From NCBI GenBank assembly GCA_001769855.1, contig MEPP01000001.1, forward strand, positions 660,982 through 724,981: 64,000 nt of DNA, read 5' to 3'. The notes under the pieces are model-generated. The model saw nothing but the letters and a program-made list of their open reading frames with translations. It made no database searches and was not told the origin of the DNA. Of this stretch, positions 56,190 through 64,000 are shown piece after piece. The position numbers and the translations under genes were made by a program. The DNA comes from Bdellovibrionales bacterium GWA2_49_15. GTDB lineage: Bacteria; Bdellovibrionota; Bacteriovoracia; Bacteriovoracales; Bacteriovoracaceae. The stretch's first letter is position 1. Each line of letters starts with the position of its first letter.

Positions 56190-57266
56190 CATAAGCTCGG
56201 CCACTGGACGGGTGACGTCAATTCGTGCGAAAACAATCCGCATGATGGCGGTAATCGGCACCGCCAGGAACATTCCGATCGGTCCCCAGACCAAACCCCA
56301 GAACATCAAGAAAACCAAGATGACAATGGGGTGTAGCTCCATGGAATCTCCCAGGACTTTTGGCTCGACAATATTCCCGATTAAAAATTGAAAGATCATG
56401 TTAAAAATAAGCACCAGATAGAACTGCCAGCCCACACCATATTGAAGCAAAACCACGGGAATCGGCAGGGCACTGGCGATAATACCGCCCACGTTAGGAA
56501 TGAAGTTCAAGACAAAGGCCAAGGCCCCAAACATAAAAGAGAGATCAAGATCCAAGGAGACGTAGAGAATAAAGCTGATCAAGCCGACGCCGAAAGAAAT
56601 CATAAATTTATTGAGCAGATAATGGGCAATCTTGTGCTGGATTTCGGGAATCAATCCCTCCTTCGGACCAATGCCTGTTCCGCCGATGATCATGAAAAAG
56701 AGAAAGATAAACATCAAGGTTATGTAGACAAAAAAGTTGATAAAAAAATCGGTTATATAGTGGGCCAGATTTTCGTAGGGAATTTTGGCCCAGATGTTTG
56801 ATGATTTCCACTTCACCATGGAGAGGAGAGGAATTTTTTGAGTCAACCAGGAGCTAAATGAAGTGGCCAAGATAGTCAGCCGCTCGCGATAGAGGTCAAT
56901 ATCCCCAAAAACGCTTTCTACTGATTTAATTAAGGGCAAAATCATCCCCAATAAGATAAGCGGGCCCATGACCACAAAAAGACCAATCACTACAAGTCGC
57001 GGTAATTTAAATTTGGCCACAAACCAGTTGAGAAGCGGCACCAAGGCGCTATAGAGGAAAAAGGCCAAAACAAATGGCACGGCAATGGTTTTTGTATAAA
57101 CCAGAATAAAGGTCACACAGACAAAGGCCAAGATGGCCAAGCTAGGTTCGGTGATATTAGTTATTAACCTTCGGTCTAGCCCGACGCCCGGTCCGCGGGA
57201 TGTTTCTTCATCCTTATCACTCTTTGCTTTACCCGCCTCCGCCCCATCAGTCATCGTATTCCCCAT
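56157..57266 (-). CDS. AI-2E family transporter (PF01594-type permease)
   Basis: The 369-residue membrane protein has about seven to eight hydrophobic segments, with a first pair at about 45-85, a periplasmic loop around 110-175 and the family's core block LAFVLNFIPNVGGIIASALP near residue 260, then EPKVLGDSMELHPIVILVFLM. The C-terminus is short and basic. Despite the name, members move diverse solutes, and AI-2 transport is only proven for one. GGGGAGAGTG precedes ATG 57266. The 3' end overlaps the kinase gene by 33 bases. Confidence 0.88.
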   Translation of the reverse strand: MGNTMTDGAEAGKAKSDKDEETSRGPGVGLDRRLITNITEPSLAILAFVCVTFILVYTKTIAVPFVLAFFLYSALVPLLNWFVAKFKLPRLVVIGLFVVMGPLILLGMILPLIKSVESVFGDIDLYRERLTILATSFSSWLTQKIPLLSMVKWKSSNIWAKIPYENLAHYITDFFINFFVYITLMFIFLFFMIIGGTGIGPKEGLIPEIQHKIAHYLLNKFMISFGVGLISFILYVSLDLDLSFMFGALAFVLNFIPNVGGIIASALPIPVVLLQYGVGWQFYLVLIFNMIFQFLIGNIVEPKVLGDSMELHPIVILVFLMFWGLVWGPIGMFLAVPITAIMRIVFARIDVTRPVAELMSGRLPPSLKR

Positions 57267-57343
57267 CGCACTCTCCCCGGAAATGTTCTTACCAAAGAGG
57301 AAGGCCCTTGTCACTTAAAGTAGGCCCTCATAGACTGGGTGAC

Positions 57344-57838
57344 ATGAAGAGAAAAATTATTTTTGGCCTCTTTTTTCTAGGTGCGCTTTCGCTCTTGGTG
57401 GTTTGGGCCGTTCTCACCTATCCCTGCTCCTCCGGCTCGCGCAGCGGTCGGCTGGTTAAGCTGGCACAGAAAGGTTGGATTTTTAAAACTTATGAAGGGA
57501 CGCTTGACCTGGGGAGTGGCGATAAACTTACCTGGGATTTTTCTGTCAGGGACAGCAAGCTGGGGGCCGAGATGTCCAAAGTTATCGGACAACGGACGAC
57601 TCTCAAATATAAGGAGTTGATCGCGCCTATCATTTATGAAACCAAGTATAATGTGACGGGCTTTCAAATTGACCTGATGATGACGGCCGAAGCCAGGGGA
57701 ATTCTGTGCCGTTTCGTCAATGTCTTACGCAACTATCCGGACCTGACCACCCAGGTTCGAGCGATTCTCGAGCGTGATGATTTTGAGATGCTGAAGATCA
57801 TTCGGCAAGAATGCCAGCCAGCAGCTCCAGGACATTGA
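57344..57838 (+). CDS. Small membrane-anchored or lipoprotein-like protein
   Basis: The 164-residue protein starts MKRKIIFGLFFLGALSLLVV with a signal/anchor helix; a Cys (LTYPCSSG) follows but the lipobox is poor. The remainder is beta-rich, with no recognised motif. I chose ATG 57344; an in-frame upstream start at 57200 lies inside the divergent transporter gene. Function unknown. Confidence 0.6.
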   Translation: MKRKIIFGLFFLGALSLLVVWAVLTYPCSSGSRSGRLVKLAQKGWIFKTYEGTLDLGSGDKLTWDFSVRDSKLGAEMSKVIGQRTTLKYKELIAPIIYETKYNVTGFQIDLMMTAEARGILCRFVNVLRNYPDLTTQVRAILERDDFEMLKIIRQECQPAAPGH

Positions 57839-57868
57839 TTCCTGAAGCTACTTACCGGTCAAGCTTAA

Positions 57869-58168
57869 TCATTCAGTGCAGGTGTAGGCCGTCGCAATAA
57901 CTTTCGCCTTACTACCATTTAAAATTTCGTCTTCGATAAGAACATAGTTGGCACCTTTTTGAGCAGCAATATTGCGGACTTTATTGGTGGAGACCTGAAT
58001 GCTGCCAATCTCATTTTCGGCAATAACTTTGTCTACCACTTCGCAACCTTCCATCGGTTTTTTCCCGGACATAATTTGAACCTTTTTTCCGGCTTCTGTA
58101 AGTTGATTGGGATTAGAAGCGCAATGAACAAAAGAAACAACCAGCAAGGCCAATAACAAATACTTCAT
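57869..58168 (-). CDS. DUF4156-type small lipoprotein
   Basis: The 99-residue protein has a lipoprotein signal peptide (MKYLLLALLVVSFVHC, Cys16) and the DUF4156-like body: LTEAGKKVQIMSGKKPMEGC, the central VRNIAAQKGANYVLIEDE and closing AYTC. GGAG precedes ATG 58168; an earlier in-frame start at 58243 would move the signal peptide internally. Function of the family is unknown; most members are outer-membrane lipoproteins. Confidence 0.8.
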   Translation of the reverse strand: MKYLLLALLVVSFVHCASNPNQLTEAGKKVQIMSGKKPMEGCEVVDKVIAENEIGSIQVSTNKVRNIAAQKGANYVLIEDEILNGSKAKVIATAYTCTE

Positions 58169-58268
58169 GATTTTTCTCCAACTGTAAAAATGTATAAATC
58201 TAATCGCATTATTTTGGCAGATTGTTGTCTTTGTTGTCATCATGGTAAATTGATGTTGAGATTATACG

Positions 58269-58850
58269 ATGGGCGACAATTCTACTTTTTTTTCTCTCTT
58301 TCTTGGACTGCTCCCTCTTCTGGCCTTCGTCATTGTTGATGCTTTTCTTTCAATGAAGAGCGCCTTAATAACAACTGTCGTCATGGCGGTGATCGAAGCC
58401 ATCTGGACTTATGTCACTTTCAAAGAGCTAGACTCGGTGACAATGTTCACCCTAGTCTCGGTTATTGTCATGACTCTGATTTCCTATAAGAAACAGACCC
58501 CTATTTTCTTAAAACTTCAGCCGGCCATCTTGAGCTTCGTTTTCGCCACAGGCCTGATCATTTCCTTTGCCATAGATCGGCCCTTTATCCTGCTCATGAT
58601 GCAAAAATATAATACTTTCGCGCCGGAACAGATGGAGGAGCAAATCAAGGCGCTCTTGCGCGAAGATTGGTTTCGCCAAATTTTAATCACCAACACATGG
58701 ACAATGGGGGTAGGGCTTTATCTTCACGCCGCGCTTACCACCGTTGCCGCCTTTAAGTTAGGCAACTGGTGGTGGCTGGCCCTGAGGGGTATCGGCTTTT
58801 ATGTCTTAATTTTTCTCTCAACGATCATTGCTCGCGTTCTAGTGGTCTAA
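58269..58850 (+). CDS. YciB/IspA-like inner-membrane protein
   Basis: The 193-residue protein has five hydrophobic segments and the YciB (intracellular septation protein A) pattern: LFLGLLPLLAFVIVDAFLSM at the start and KQTPIFLKLQPAILSFVFAT in the middle. In other bacteria YciB affects cell-envelope synthesis and septation. The ribosome-binding site is weak. The C-terminus is hydrophobic with two Arg. The last 12 bases overlap the convergent protease gene. Confidence 0.75.
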   Translation: MGDNSTFFSLFLGLLPLLAFVIVDAFLSMKSALITTVVMAVIEAIWTYVTFKELDSVTMFTLVSVIVMTLISYKKQTPIFLKLQPAILSFVFATGLIISFAIDRPFILLMMQKYNTFAPEQMEEQIKALLREDWFRQILITNTWTMGVGLYLHAALTTVAAFKLGNWWWLALRGIGFYVLIFLSTIIARVLVV

Positions 58851-59594
58851 CTTCAAGCAATTCTGGATAGCGGCCTTGGCCGCGGGGTGAGCACTGATCA
58901 ACGTCGATGCATTGGAGCCTGAGTATGTGCCACAGCCACCGTGAGTATGGATGGCGATGACCTCTTGGCTTTCCTCTAGAATCACCGAACTGCCGCTGTT
59001 TCCGCCCATGGTATCGACCTGATGATAAAGAATCGAATTTGAAATTTGAGCAATAGGGCCGGCATGAGATTGCTGGGCATAGTTCCTGTCTCCACGATTG
59101 CGATCAGCACCATATCCCGTGATGCGAACACTGGCCCCAACTCGCGGGGTTTCAAAAGAAACGTTGTAATGGCCCTGTACATCACCTGCAAACTGACCCG
59201 TTATGCTATTGGCCTTCAAACGAAACACGGCAAAATCATCGCCTTGGCCATTATTTTTATAAACCACCGATGCGCGATCAACCTCGTAAATATCCTTCTC
59301 GGCAGGATGGCCGATTCGACCACTGCTTGAAGGAGGGGTATTGAATTCGGCCAGCTTAAAGGTTTCAATGCAGTGCCCAGCAGAAATTACACAGGAACGC
59401 CCAATCAAGGTAATCGTACACCCTGCGATTGCGCCACGTTCCAAAACTCGCCCAATTTTTAAATTATCAGAGACATCGCGATCGTCACTGGCCCCGCAGA
59501 TAGTTTTATCCATTGCTGTGGCCACTTCTCCTGCGGTTAACATCGTGCCAAGAAACAGCACGCACCCAAAAAATCTCTTTTGCATCCATTGCAT
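58839..59594 (-). CDS. Exported trypsin-like serine protease (S1 family)
   Basis: The 251-residue protein has a signal peptide (about 1-27, ending ATA) and a complete S1 triad: His74 in SAGHCIE, Asp120 in GDDFAVF and Ser200 in GGNSGSSV. Four or more Cys suggest disulfides. The GNSGSS form and overall size resemble V8/glutamyl-endopeptidase-type bacterial proteases. GGGAGGA precedes ATG 59594. It is likely secreted or periplasmic. The S1 pocket residue cannot be assigned safely. Confidence 0.9.
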   Translation of the reverse strand: MQWMQKRFFGCVLFLGTMLTAGEVATAMDKTICGASDDRDVSDNLKIGRVLERGAIAGCTITLIGRSCVISAGHCIETFKLAEFNTPPSSSGRIGHPAEKDIYEVDRASVVYKNNGQGDDFAVFRLKANSITGQFAGDVQGHYNVSFETPRVGASVRITGYGADRNRGDRNYAQQSHAGPIAQISNSILYHQVDTMGGNSGSSVILEESQEVIAIHTHGGCGTYSGSNASTLISAHPAAKAAIQNCLKLDH

Positions 59595-59727
59595 AAGCTC
59601 ATCCTCCCTGCTTTGAAAAAAGCACGAAGAAAAATATAGAAAACATTAGGAGGGCCTGTATACTTAAAAATACTTACTCTCAGGCAATGAGGGAATTGGC
59701 CAGGTATCGACTTTAACAGAAATGAAA

Positions 59728-59874
59728 TTATGACTTTGTAACTTTCGTGCTTCGCTTGGATTTTTTGGTAACTTTAGGCATGACGGCCCTAAGTTTTACC
59801 GGATTGCTTCGCAGTGGAATCAGCACACCATTTTTTAAAATATAAATAGTCGTAAGGGATACTGCGTTTTTCAA
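59728..59874 (-). CDS. Candidate 48-residue basic protein
   Basis: A frame starts at TTG 59874 with AAAGGAG 5 bases upstream and ends TAA 59728. It encodes a hydrophobic/beta-prone first half (SLTTIYILKNGVLIPLRS) and a strongly basic tail (MPKVTKKSKRSTKVTKS). Most of the 452-base gap between the protease and the exported gene at 60047 is otherwise empty, which makes a small gene more likely. The strong ribosome-binding site is the main evidence. A basic nucleic-acid-binding or membrane-associated peptide is conceivable; no family is recognised. Confidence 0.45.
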   Translation of the reverse strand: MKNAVSLTTIYILKNGVLIPLRSNPVKLRAVMPKVTKKSKRSTKVTKS

Positions 59875-60046
59875 GGCTTCTCCTTTCATCCAAAAGTCGA
59901 TTTAATATGGAGGCGGACATGACGTACGTCAAGGGTCGGGCCTCACAATCCTGCAATAATTTTCAATATCTAAATGAAAATGAGGGCAAATAAAGAGATG
60001 AGAGAAAACACCTTGCGTTAGAATACACCCATAGTAGAATGGCGTT
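59875..60046. promoter_or_regulatory. Divergent intergenic region with a 12-bp palindrome
   Basis: TGACGTACGTCA (59920-59931) is a perfect 12-bp palindrome lying 46 bases from the TTG of the candidate small gene and 116 bases from the exported gene at 60047. It could be a dimeric-regulator operator. A TAGAAT (60019-60024) is a good -10 box for the plus strand but lacks a clear -35. The remaining stretch 59595-59727 holds nothing recognised. Confidence 0.35.
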
Positions 60047-60823
60047 ATGTTTTTTTATCTTGCCTATGCCGTCTTCGCGCTCGCCCTCTTTGGAAATGAC
60101 ATCCGGGCCGGTGAAATCAAAAAGCAGGCGAATCCGCCTAGTATTGACTCCGCAGGTGTCGAGCAGGAGTACGAATCCTTTTTTCCCGTCCTTCTCTCCT
60201 CGCTGGAAGCCGACGCCGGAAAAAAAGAGTTGCAAGACAACCGTCTCAATCGTTTCTTATCCAAGCGCGATAAGAGAGGCTACCTTAAACCTCCCTACCT
60301 CCCGTATTCTAACGAACTCACGGCGAAAGAAAGGGAGGATAGCAAACGCCGGATGGGGCATTTTGTAAACAAGTGGATGCTCACGGCCTTTAATGAGAAA
60401 TATGGAATTTTTGAACGAACCTGGCGCAAAAATGGAAACGACTATGAGGCTTCCAATAATTTGATGGATTCAGGTGAAAATGAAGAAGCCAGCATCGCCG
60501 ACAAGTTGAAAACGGAAGTTTCTTATCGCCTGCGCACCGATCGAACAGAAGTCGAGTTTAAAAACGATCTCTTCAATGTCATCGGAAAGGCCTTTTATGA
60601 AGGTCGGCAGGAAGTCACGGTCAAAAAATATTTTGATGGCCTGGGCCTCGAGACATTCTATTATTTACGCCCGGGCCAACCCACAGGTGAGCAGTTTGCA
60701 ATTGAAAAATCTCTTCCCTTTTATTTGAAGGCAAAAACCAGTTATGGTAAAGAAAGGCCAAGCCAAGAAGACTCACCTATTTCATCCGCCAAGGTTGAAT
60801 TACTTTATCATGGAAATTTTTGA
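60047..60823 (+). CDS. Exported protein of unknown function
   Basis: The 258-residue protein has a signal peptide (MFFYLAYAVFALALFGNDIRA) and a charged, mostly helical/beta mature part without Cys. No family is recognised. It ends 24 bases before the ABC exporter operon and may be its first gene, for example a periplasmic partner, though nothing in the sequence shows this. Confidence 0.6.
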   Translation: MFFYLAYAVFALALFGNDIRAGEIKKQANPPSIDSAGVEQEYESFFPVLLSSLEADAGKKELQDNRLNRFLSKRDKRGYLKPPYLPYSNELTAKEREDSKRRMGHFVNKWMLTAFNEKYGIFERTWRKNGNDYEASNNLMDSGENEEASIADKLKTEVSYRLRTDRTEVEFKNDLFNVIGKAFYEGRQEVTVKKYFDGLGLETFYYLRPGQPTGEQFAIEKSLPFYLKAKTSYGKERPSQEDSPISSAKVELLYHGNF

Positions 60824-60847
60824 GTTCTTTTCCAATGGTCTGGCGCA

Positions 60848-61864
60848 ATGATGGAATATGTAATTGAAAGTCAAAATTTATCAAAAACTTTTCGCAGCTA
60901 CGAAAAGAACCCGGGCCTAAGAGGTGCCATTCGTTCCTTATGGCACCGCCCCTATAAAGAAAGCCATGCCGTCGATGATTTTAATCTACAGGTTAAATCG
61001 GGCGAGATGATCGCGCTCCTTGGTCCCAACGGAGCGGGAAAAACCACGATCATGAAGATGTGGACCGGAATTATTGTTCCTTCAAGCGGACAGGTCCAGG
61101 TCATTGGCCATGACCCTTGGAAGCGTGACAAGCAATTTCGAAAAAAGATAGCCCTCGTCATGGGACAAAAATCACAGCTGTGGTGGGACATCCCTGCCTT
61201 GGACTCCTTTCTTCTCCTGCAAAAATATTATGAAATCCCTGATAACGAATTCAAACAACGTCTGGATATGCTGTCGACCATTCTCCAGGTGCAAGACAAG
61301 CTGAAAATTCATGTCAGAAAACTTTCCCTCGGCGAACGCATGAAGTTGGAGCTGCTGGCCTCATTTCTCCATTCTCCCGATATTATCTTTCTGGATGAGC
61401 CAACCATCGGTCTCGATCTGGTGGCCCAGGAAAATATACGCAATTTCCTCCTCGATTATCACCGGCAGCACCAATGCACTATCGTCGTCACAAGCCATTA
61501 CATGGCCGATGTGGAGGCCCTCTGCAAACGTCTGATTCTGATTATCGGCGGCACCAAGCATTTTGACGGGCCGATTGAGCAATTTACCCAAATTCTGGGC
61601 AAAAATAAAATTGTAACTTTTAACTTCAGCCAAGCGATTGATCACACTTTAGATCTATGGTCAGATTTTGAACCAACCTGGAATGAAATGCGAACCCAGG
61701 TGGCCCTGCGTGTTCCCATGGAAAAATTAAAAGATGTTACGGTGCAAATTTTGAATCAATTTCCGGTCAGTGAGTTTTCCACCGAAAAACTCCCCATTGA
61801 ACGCGTCATGAAGAAAATCTTGGAAAACCCTTCACTCACTAAGTGGGGCCAGCCTTCATCATGA
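60848..61864 (+). CDS. ABC-2 exporter ATP-binding protein
   Basis: The 338-residue protein has all ABC ATPase motifs: Walker A LLGPNGAGKTTIMKM, the Q-loop near MGQKSQLWWD, signature RKLSLGERMKLELLA, Walker B IIFLDEPTIGLD and the switch His in VVTSHYMADVE. The layout and the C-terminal 80-residue extension match the DrrA/YadG-type family that powers ABC-2 exporters of polysaccharides, lipids or drugs. The start is ATG 60848 or 60851 with a weak ribosome-binding site. Its stop overlaps the next ATG (ATGA), so the permease is translationally coupled. Confidence 0.92.
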   Translation: MMEYVIESQNLSKTFRSYEKNPGLRGAIRSLWHRPYKESHAVDDFNLQVKSGEMIALLGPNGAGKTTIMKMWTGIIVPSSGQVQVIGHDPWKRDKQFRKKIALVMGQKSQLWWDIPALDSFLLLQKYYEIPDNEFKQRLDMLSTILQVQDKLKIHVRKLSLGERMKLELLASFLHSPDIIFLDEPTIGLDLVAQENIRNFLLDYHRQHQCTIVVTSHYMADVEALCKRLILIIGGTKHFDGPIEQFTQILGKNKIVTFNFSQAIDHTLDLWSDFEPTWNEMRTQVALRVPMEKLKDVTVQILNQFPVSEFSTEKLPIERVMKKILENPSLTKWGQPSS

Positions 61865-62700
61865 AGATCGTAGAAAAATGCCGTTGGGCCGTCATGGCCC
61901 AAAAATGGACTCAGACCATCCGTATCTGGTGGGGCCAGTACACCGCCTACCGAATTAACTTTTTCCTTCAGGTGATCGGCCCTGTTTTGGTCTTTTTTTT
62001 CGTCAAATTTTCTCTCTGGACGGAGATCTATAAAGGAATGGGGGCCACCCCTGAAAATCCCATCACCATCGGTGGTTTTACCCTCGACGGCATGTTGCAG
62101 TACCATGGCTGGATACTGGTGTTCTCCATGCTCACTCAGGGCAATGCCAACTTTGATCTGAGTACCGATATTCGACTGGGTAAGATCTCCACCTATCTTA
62201 TCTACCCTTTTAACTTTTGGGAGTATCACACGGCAGGTTTTTTGGCCTTCCAAACGCTGGAATGGCCCGTGGCCTTCTTCACGGGTAGCGTTCTGACCAT
62301 TTTCAATGTCATTCATTGCCCCTCCGTCCTAACCCTCATGGGCCTATTGATGTTGGCGATGTTTATCAGTGTCCTGCAATTCGCGCTGCAATTTTTATCC
62401 GGATTGGTGGCCTTCTGGTTGGAAGAAACATGGGTTTTGAGGGTACTTTTGAATATCACAACCACGTTCTTATCAGGCGCGGTTATCCCTCTCGATCTTT
62501 TCCCGGAAGCGTTGCGTGCAGTCCTGGCCTACTCCCCCTTTCCCTATATGGTGTACTATCCCGTCAAGGTGGCCATGGGCCAGCTCTCGCTTGAGCCACA
62601 GGTCTTCCTCATCCTGACCGCTTGGACCCTGGTCTTCGCCGCTCTCAATGTGCTGGTCTGGCGTCGAGGCCTGCGACTTTATACCGGTGCAGGAATGTGA
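61861..62700 (+). CDS. ABC-2 exporter permease, first subunit
   Basis: The 279-residue protein has a hydrophilic N-terminus and about six membrane segments (for example at 35-55, 100-120, 140-160 and the C-terminal 215-260), typical of the six-span ABC-2 half-permease (ABC2_membrane_6/DUF990 group). It starts at ATG 61861 inside the ATPase stop codon and is followed after 2 bases by a second permease of the same type, so a heterodimeric exporter is likely. Substrate unknown. Confidence 0.85.
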   Translation: MKIVEKCRWAVMAQKWTQTIRIWWGQYTAYRINFFLQVIGPVLVFFFVKFSLWTEIYKGMGATPENPITIGGFTLDGMLQYHGWILVFSMLTQGNANFDLSTDIRLGKISTYLIYPFNFWEYHTAGFLAFQTLEWPVAFFTGSVLTIFNVIHCPSVLTLMGLLMLAMFISVLQFALQFLSGLVAFWLEETWVLRVLLNITTTFLSGAVIPLDLFPEALRAVLAYSPFPYMVYYPVKVAMGQLSLEPQVFLILTAWTLVFAALNVLVWRRGLRLYTGAGM

Positions 62701-62702
62701 GC

Positions 62703-63497
62703 ATGATGAACCAGATTAAAATATATTTGGCCATCTACAAGAAATTCTTAGACTGCGCTTTTTCCCGCGCCACCACCTTTCGCACCAGCTTCTTTCTGAT
62801 TGTGATCATGGATCTTTTCTTCTATGCCAGCGTGCTGGGTTCGGTGGATTTTATCTTTCAACATGTCCCGAGCATCGGTGGCTGGAACCGCGATCAGTTT
62901 CTTTTCTTTTTAAGTTTCATGCTGGCCATTGATAATTTACACATGAGCTTTTTATCTGAAAATTTCTGGATCTTTGCCCTTGATTTGCGCAGCGGAGTGC
63001 TCGACTACGTTTTCATCAGACCGGTCTCCAGCATTTTTCTCATCTTCTTTCGCAGTATCAGAGTATCCACCATGCTTAACACGCCTTTAGTAATGTACTT
63101 CCTCATCCACTTTGGCACGCAGGCCGGACTGCATGCTTTTGATTTTTTGCTTCTGCCTTTTTTACTGATCATCTCCCTCCTCATCATGGTGGAGATTGAA
63201 ATTATCATCTCAACACTGATGTTTTGGCTGATTGAGGGTAATGGCATAAATTTTTTGCGCATGCAGCTTCAGAATGTCGCCCGATGGCCCGATTTCGTCT
63301 ACGGCCAGTGGGCCAAACGATTTTTTACCTTGTTCTGTCCTGTTTTACTGATCGGAACACCAAGTGTGCGTTTCATTTTTAACAAAGCTGACTATTTCCC
63401 CTTATTACTTGAGTTTTTGGCCATGATTGCTCTCTACATATTGATGACAAAGTTCTGGTTCTACGGACTTAGAAAATATGAATCGGCTTCATCTTAA
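62703..63497 (+). CDS. ABC-2 exporter permease, second subunit
   Basis: The 264-residue protein has about six membrane segments and the same layout as the previous gene. I chose ATG 62703, 2 bases after the previous stop; an upstream in-frame start at 62622 would lie inside the first permease. It closes the exporter operon (ATPase, permease, permease). The two permeases plus ATPase form a complete DUF990-type ABC exporter, a class found in envelope-lipid or polysaccharide export. Confidence 0.85.
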   Translation: MMNQIKIYLAIYKKFLDCAFSRATTFRTSFFLIVIMDLFFYASVLGSVDFIFQHVPSIGGWNRDQFLFFLSFMLAIDNLHMSFLSENFWIFALDLRSGVLDYVFIRPVSSIFLIFFRSIRVSTMLNTPLVMYFLIHFGTQAGLHAFDFLLLPFLLIISLLIMVEIEIIISTLMFWLIEGNGINFLRMQLQNVARWPDFVYGQWAKRFFTLFCPVLLIGTPSVRFIFNKADYFPLLLEFLAMIALYILMTKFWFYGLRKYESASS

Positions 63498-63606
63498 AAC
63501 CGCTTGGAATTTTTACAGAGCATCTTTGAACCTTTTTGAACCTTTTTCCCCTAAAATTTGATTTTAAATTAAAATGGAGGAAGATAGTTTTATAGCGAGG
63601 TGCTTT

Positions 63607-64000
63607 ATGAAAATAGTTTTTGTCTTGTTAGCGCTCTTTTTTTCCTTTGTGGTTGTAACTCTTTCAACTTCTGCCTGGGCCGCCCGAAGTAGCTCAGGGG
63701 GATCAATGGCCGTTGGTGTTATGGGTGGTTTCGTTAACAGTGAACAGACCCACATCAACACTCTTCGCGCACGCGCCAATCAACGCGCCGGTGGTATTTC
63801 TGCCAGCGATCTCGATCGTGCCTATGAGTTCGGTCCCTTTATCCAGTGGCGTGCAGGCCTGCTCGCCTTCCAGCTACGCCCCAGTTACTTTATGCAAAAG
63901 GAAGGCAGCGGGGCCTATGAGTACAGTACGTCAGGCTACACAGTGGAAGGGCATTTTAAGCTTTACCCTTTGGAAAACCAAGATGTGAAGCTCTACTTTG
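63607..64000 (+). CDS. Partial predicted outer-membrane beta-barrel protein, 3' end outside window
   Basis: 131 codons are visible from ATG 63607, preceded by GAGG. A signal peptide (MKIVFVLLALFFSFVVVTLS and then TSAWA) is followed by glycine-rich, beta-strand-like segments with alternating aromatic residues (FGPFIQWRAGLLAFQLRPSYF and GAYEYSTSGYTVEGHFKLYP), typical of small outer-membrane barrels. No stop codon occurs before base 64000. An in-frame ATG at 63574 is a possible earlier start. A short tandem repeat (TTGAACCTTT twice) lies in the gap upstream. Confidence 0.7.
   Translation, partial: MKIVFVLLALFFSFVVVTLSTSAWAARSSSGGSMAVGVMGGFVNSEQTHINTLRARANQRAGGISASDLDRAYEFGPFIQWRAGLLAFQLRPSYFMQKEGSGAYEYSTSGYTVEGHFKLYPLENQDVKLYF

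Noticed and set aside
61756-62316. 186-codon minus-strand frame across the ATPase/permease junction
   Set aside because: Antisense to two well supported ABC transporter genes.

Overview
The window looks like chromosome of a Gram-negative, probably predatory or scavenging bacterium of the Bdellovibrionota (Bdellovibrio/Bacteriovorax-like), with deltaproteobacterial relatives as the alternative. This is inferred from gene content, with no marker gene in the window. The supporting content is a TIGR02147-type regulator, the TIGR03545/TIGR03546 membrane pair, a Ser/Thr kinase with an HRDVSPHN catalytic loop, very large fibronectin-type lipoproteins, a full RND efflux operon, and an unusually dense set of exported hydrolases and exported proteins of unknown function. 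I see no phage, integrase, transposase, CRISPR array, rRNA or tRNA.

Layout. 1-5200: the end of an exported protein, the TIGR03546/TIGR03545 pair, a SpoU-type RNA methyltransferase, a 368-base non-coding stretch with hairpins, and a tiny PAEQ-repeat lipoprotein. 5200-16500: YkgJ-type Cys-cluster protein and pectinacetylesterase-like protein, then mostly exported unknowns, including two HExxH metalloprotease candidates and a YiiX-like papain-fold lipoprotein. 16500-23700: START-domain plus scramblase pair, then a complete RND efflux operon (adaptor, pump, TolC-type channel). 23700-32100, all minus strand: two GMC/ChoD-like flavoprotein oxidases, a CrtC/AttH-like protein and tryptophanase packed as one operon, followed after a 35-bp-arm palindrome by argC and argB. 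32300-35350: a metzincin-type lipoprotein protease, an exported unknown and an EEP-family phosphatase/nuclease, the last preceded by a second copy of the palindrome. 35470-48580: three giant lipoprotein genes in a row (636, 1981 and 1669 residues). The first two are paralogues, and the 1981-residue one carries an extra FGE/C-type-lectin-like C-terminal half. 48780-57300: MORN-repeat protein, TIGR02147 regulator, exported unknowns, a signalling operon (unknown protein, degenerate HD-GYP protein, Ser/Thr kinase) and an AI-2E-family transporter. 57300-64000: small lipoproteins, YciB-like membrane protein, trypsin-like protease, a candidate 48-residue gene missed by length cut-offs, an ABC-2 exporter operon (ATPase plus two permeases), and the start of a predicted outer-membrane protein that runs off the window.

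How the parts fit. Much of the coding capacity serves the envelope or the outside: proteases (8467, 14988, 32310, 58839), an esterase, giant adhesin-like lipoproteins, lipid-handling proteins (START, scramblase, GMC oxidases) and exporters. This suits a cell that binds and digests other cells or polymers. The least explained items are the giant lipoprotein cluster, the paired palindromes with compensatory changes placed next to start codons, the degenerate HD-GYP/kinase operon, and the hairpin-rich non-coding stretch ending in a terminator at 4800-4842.
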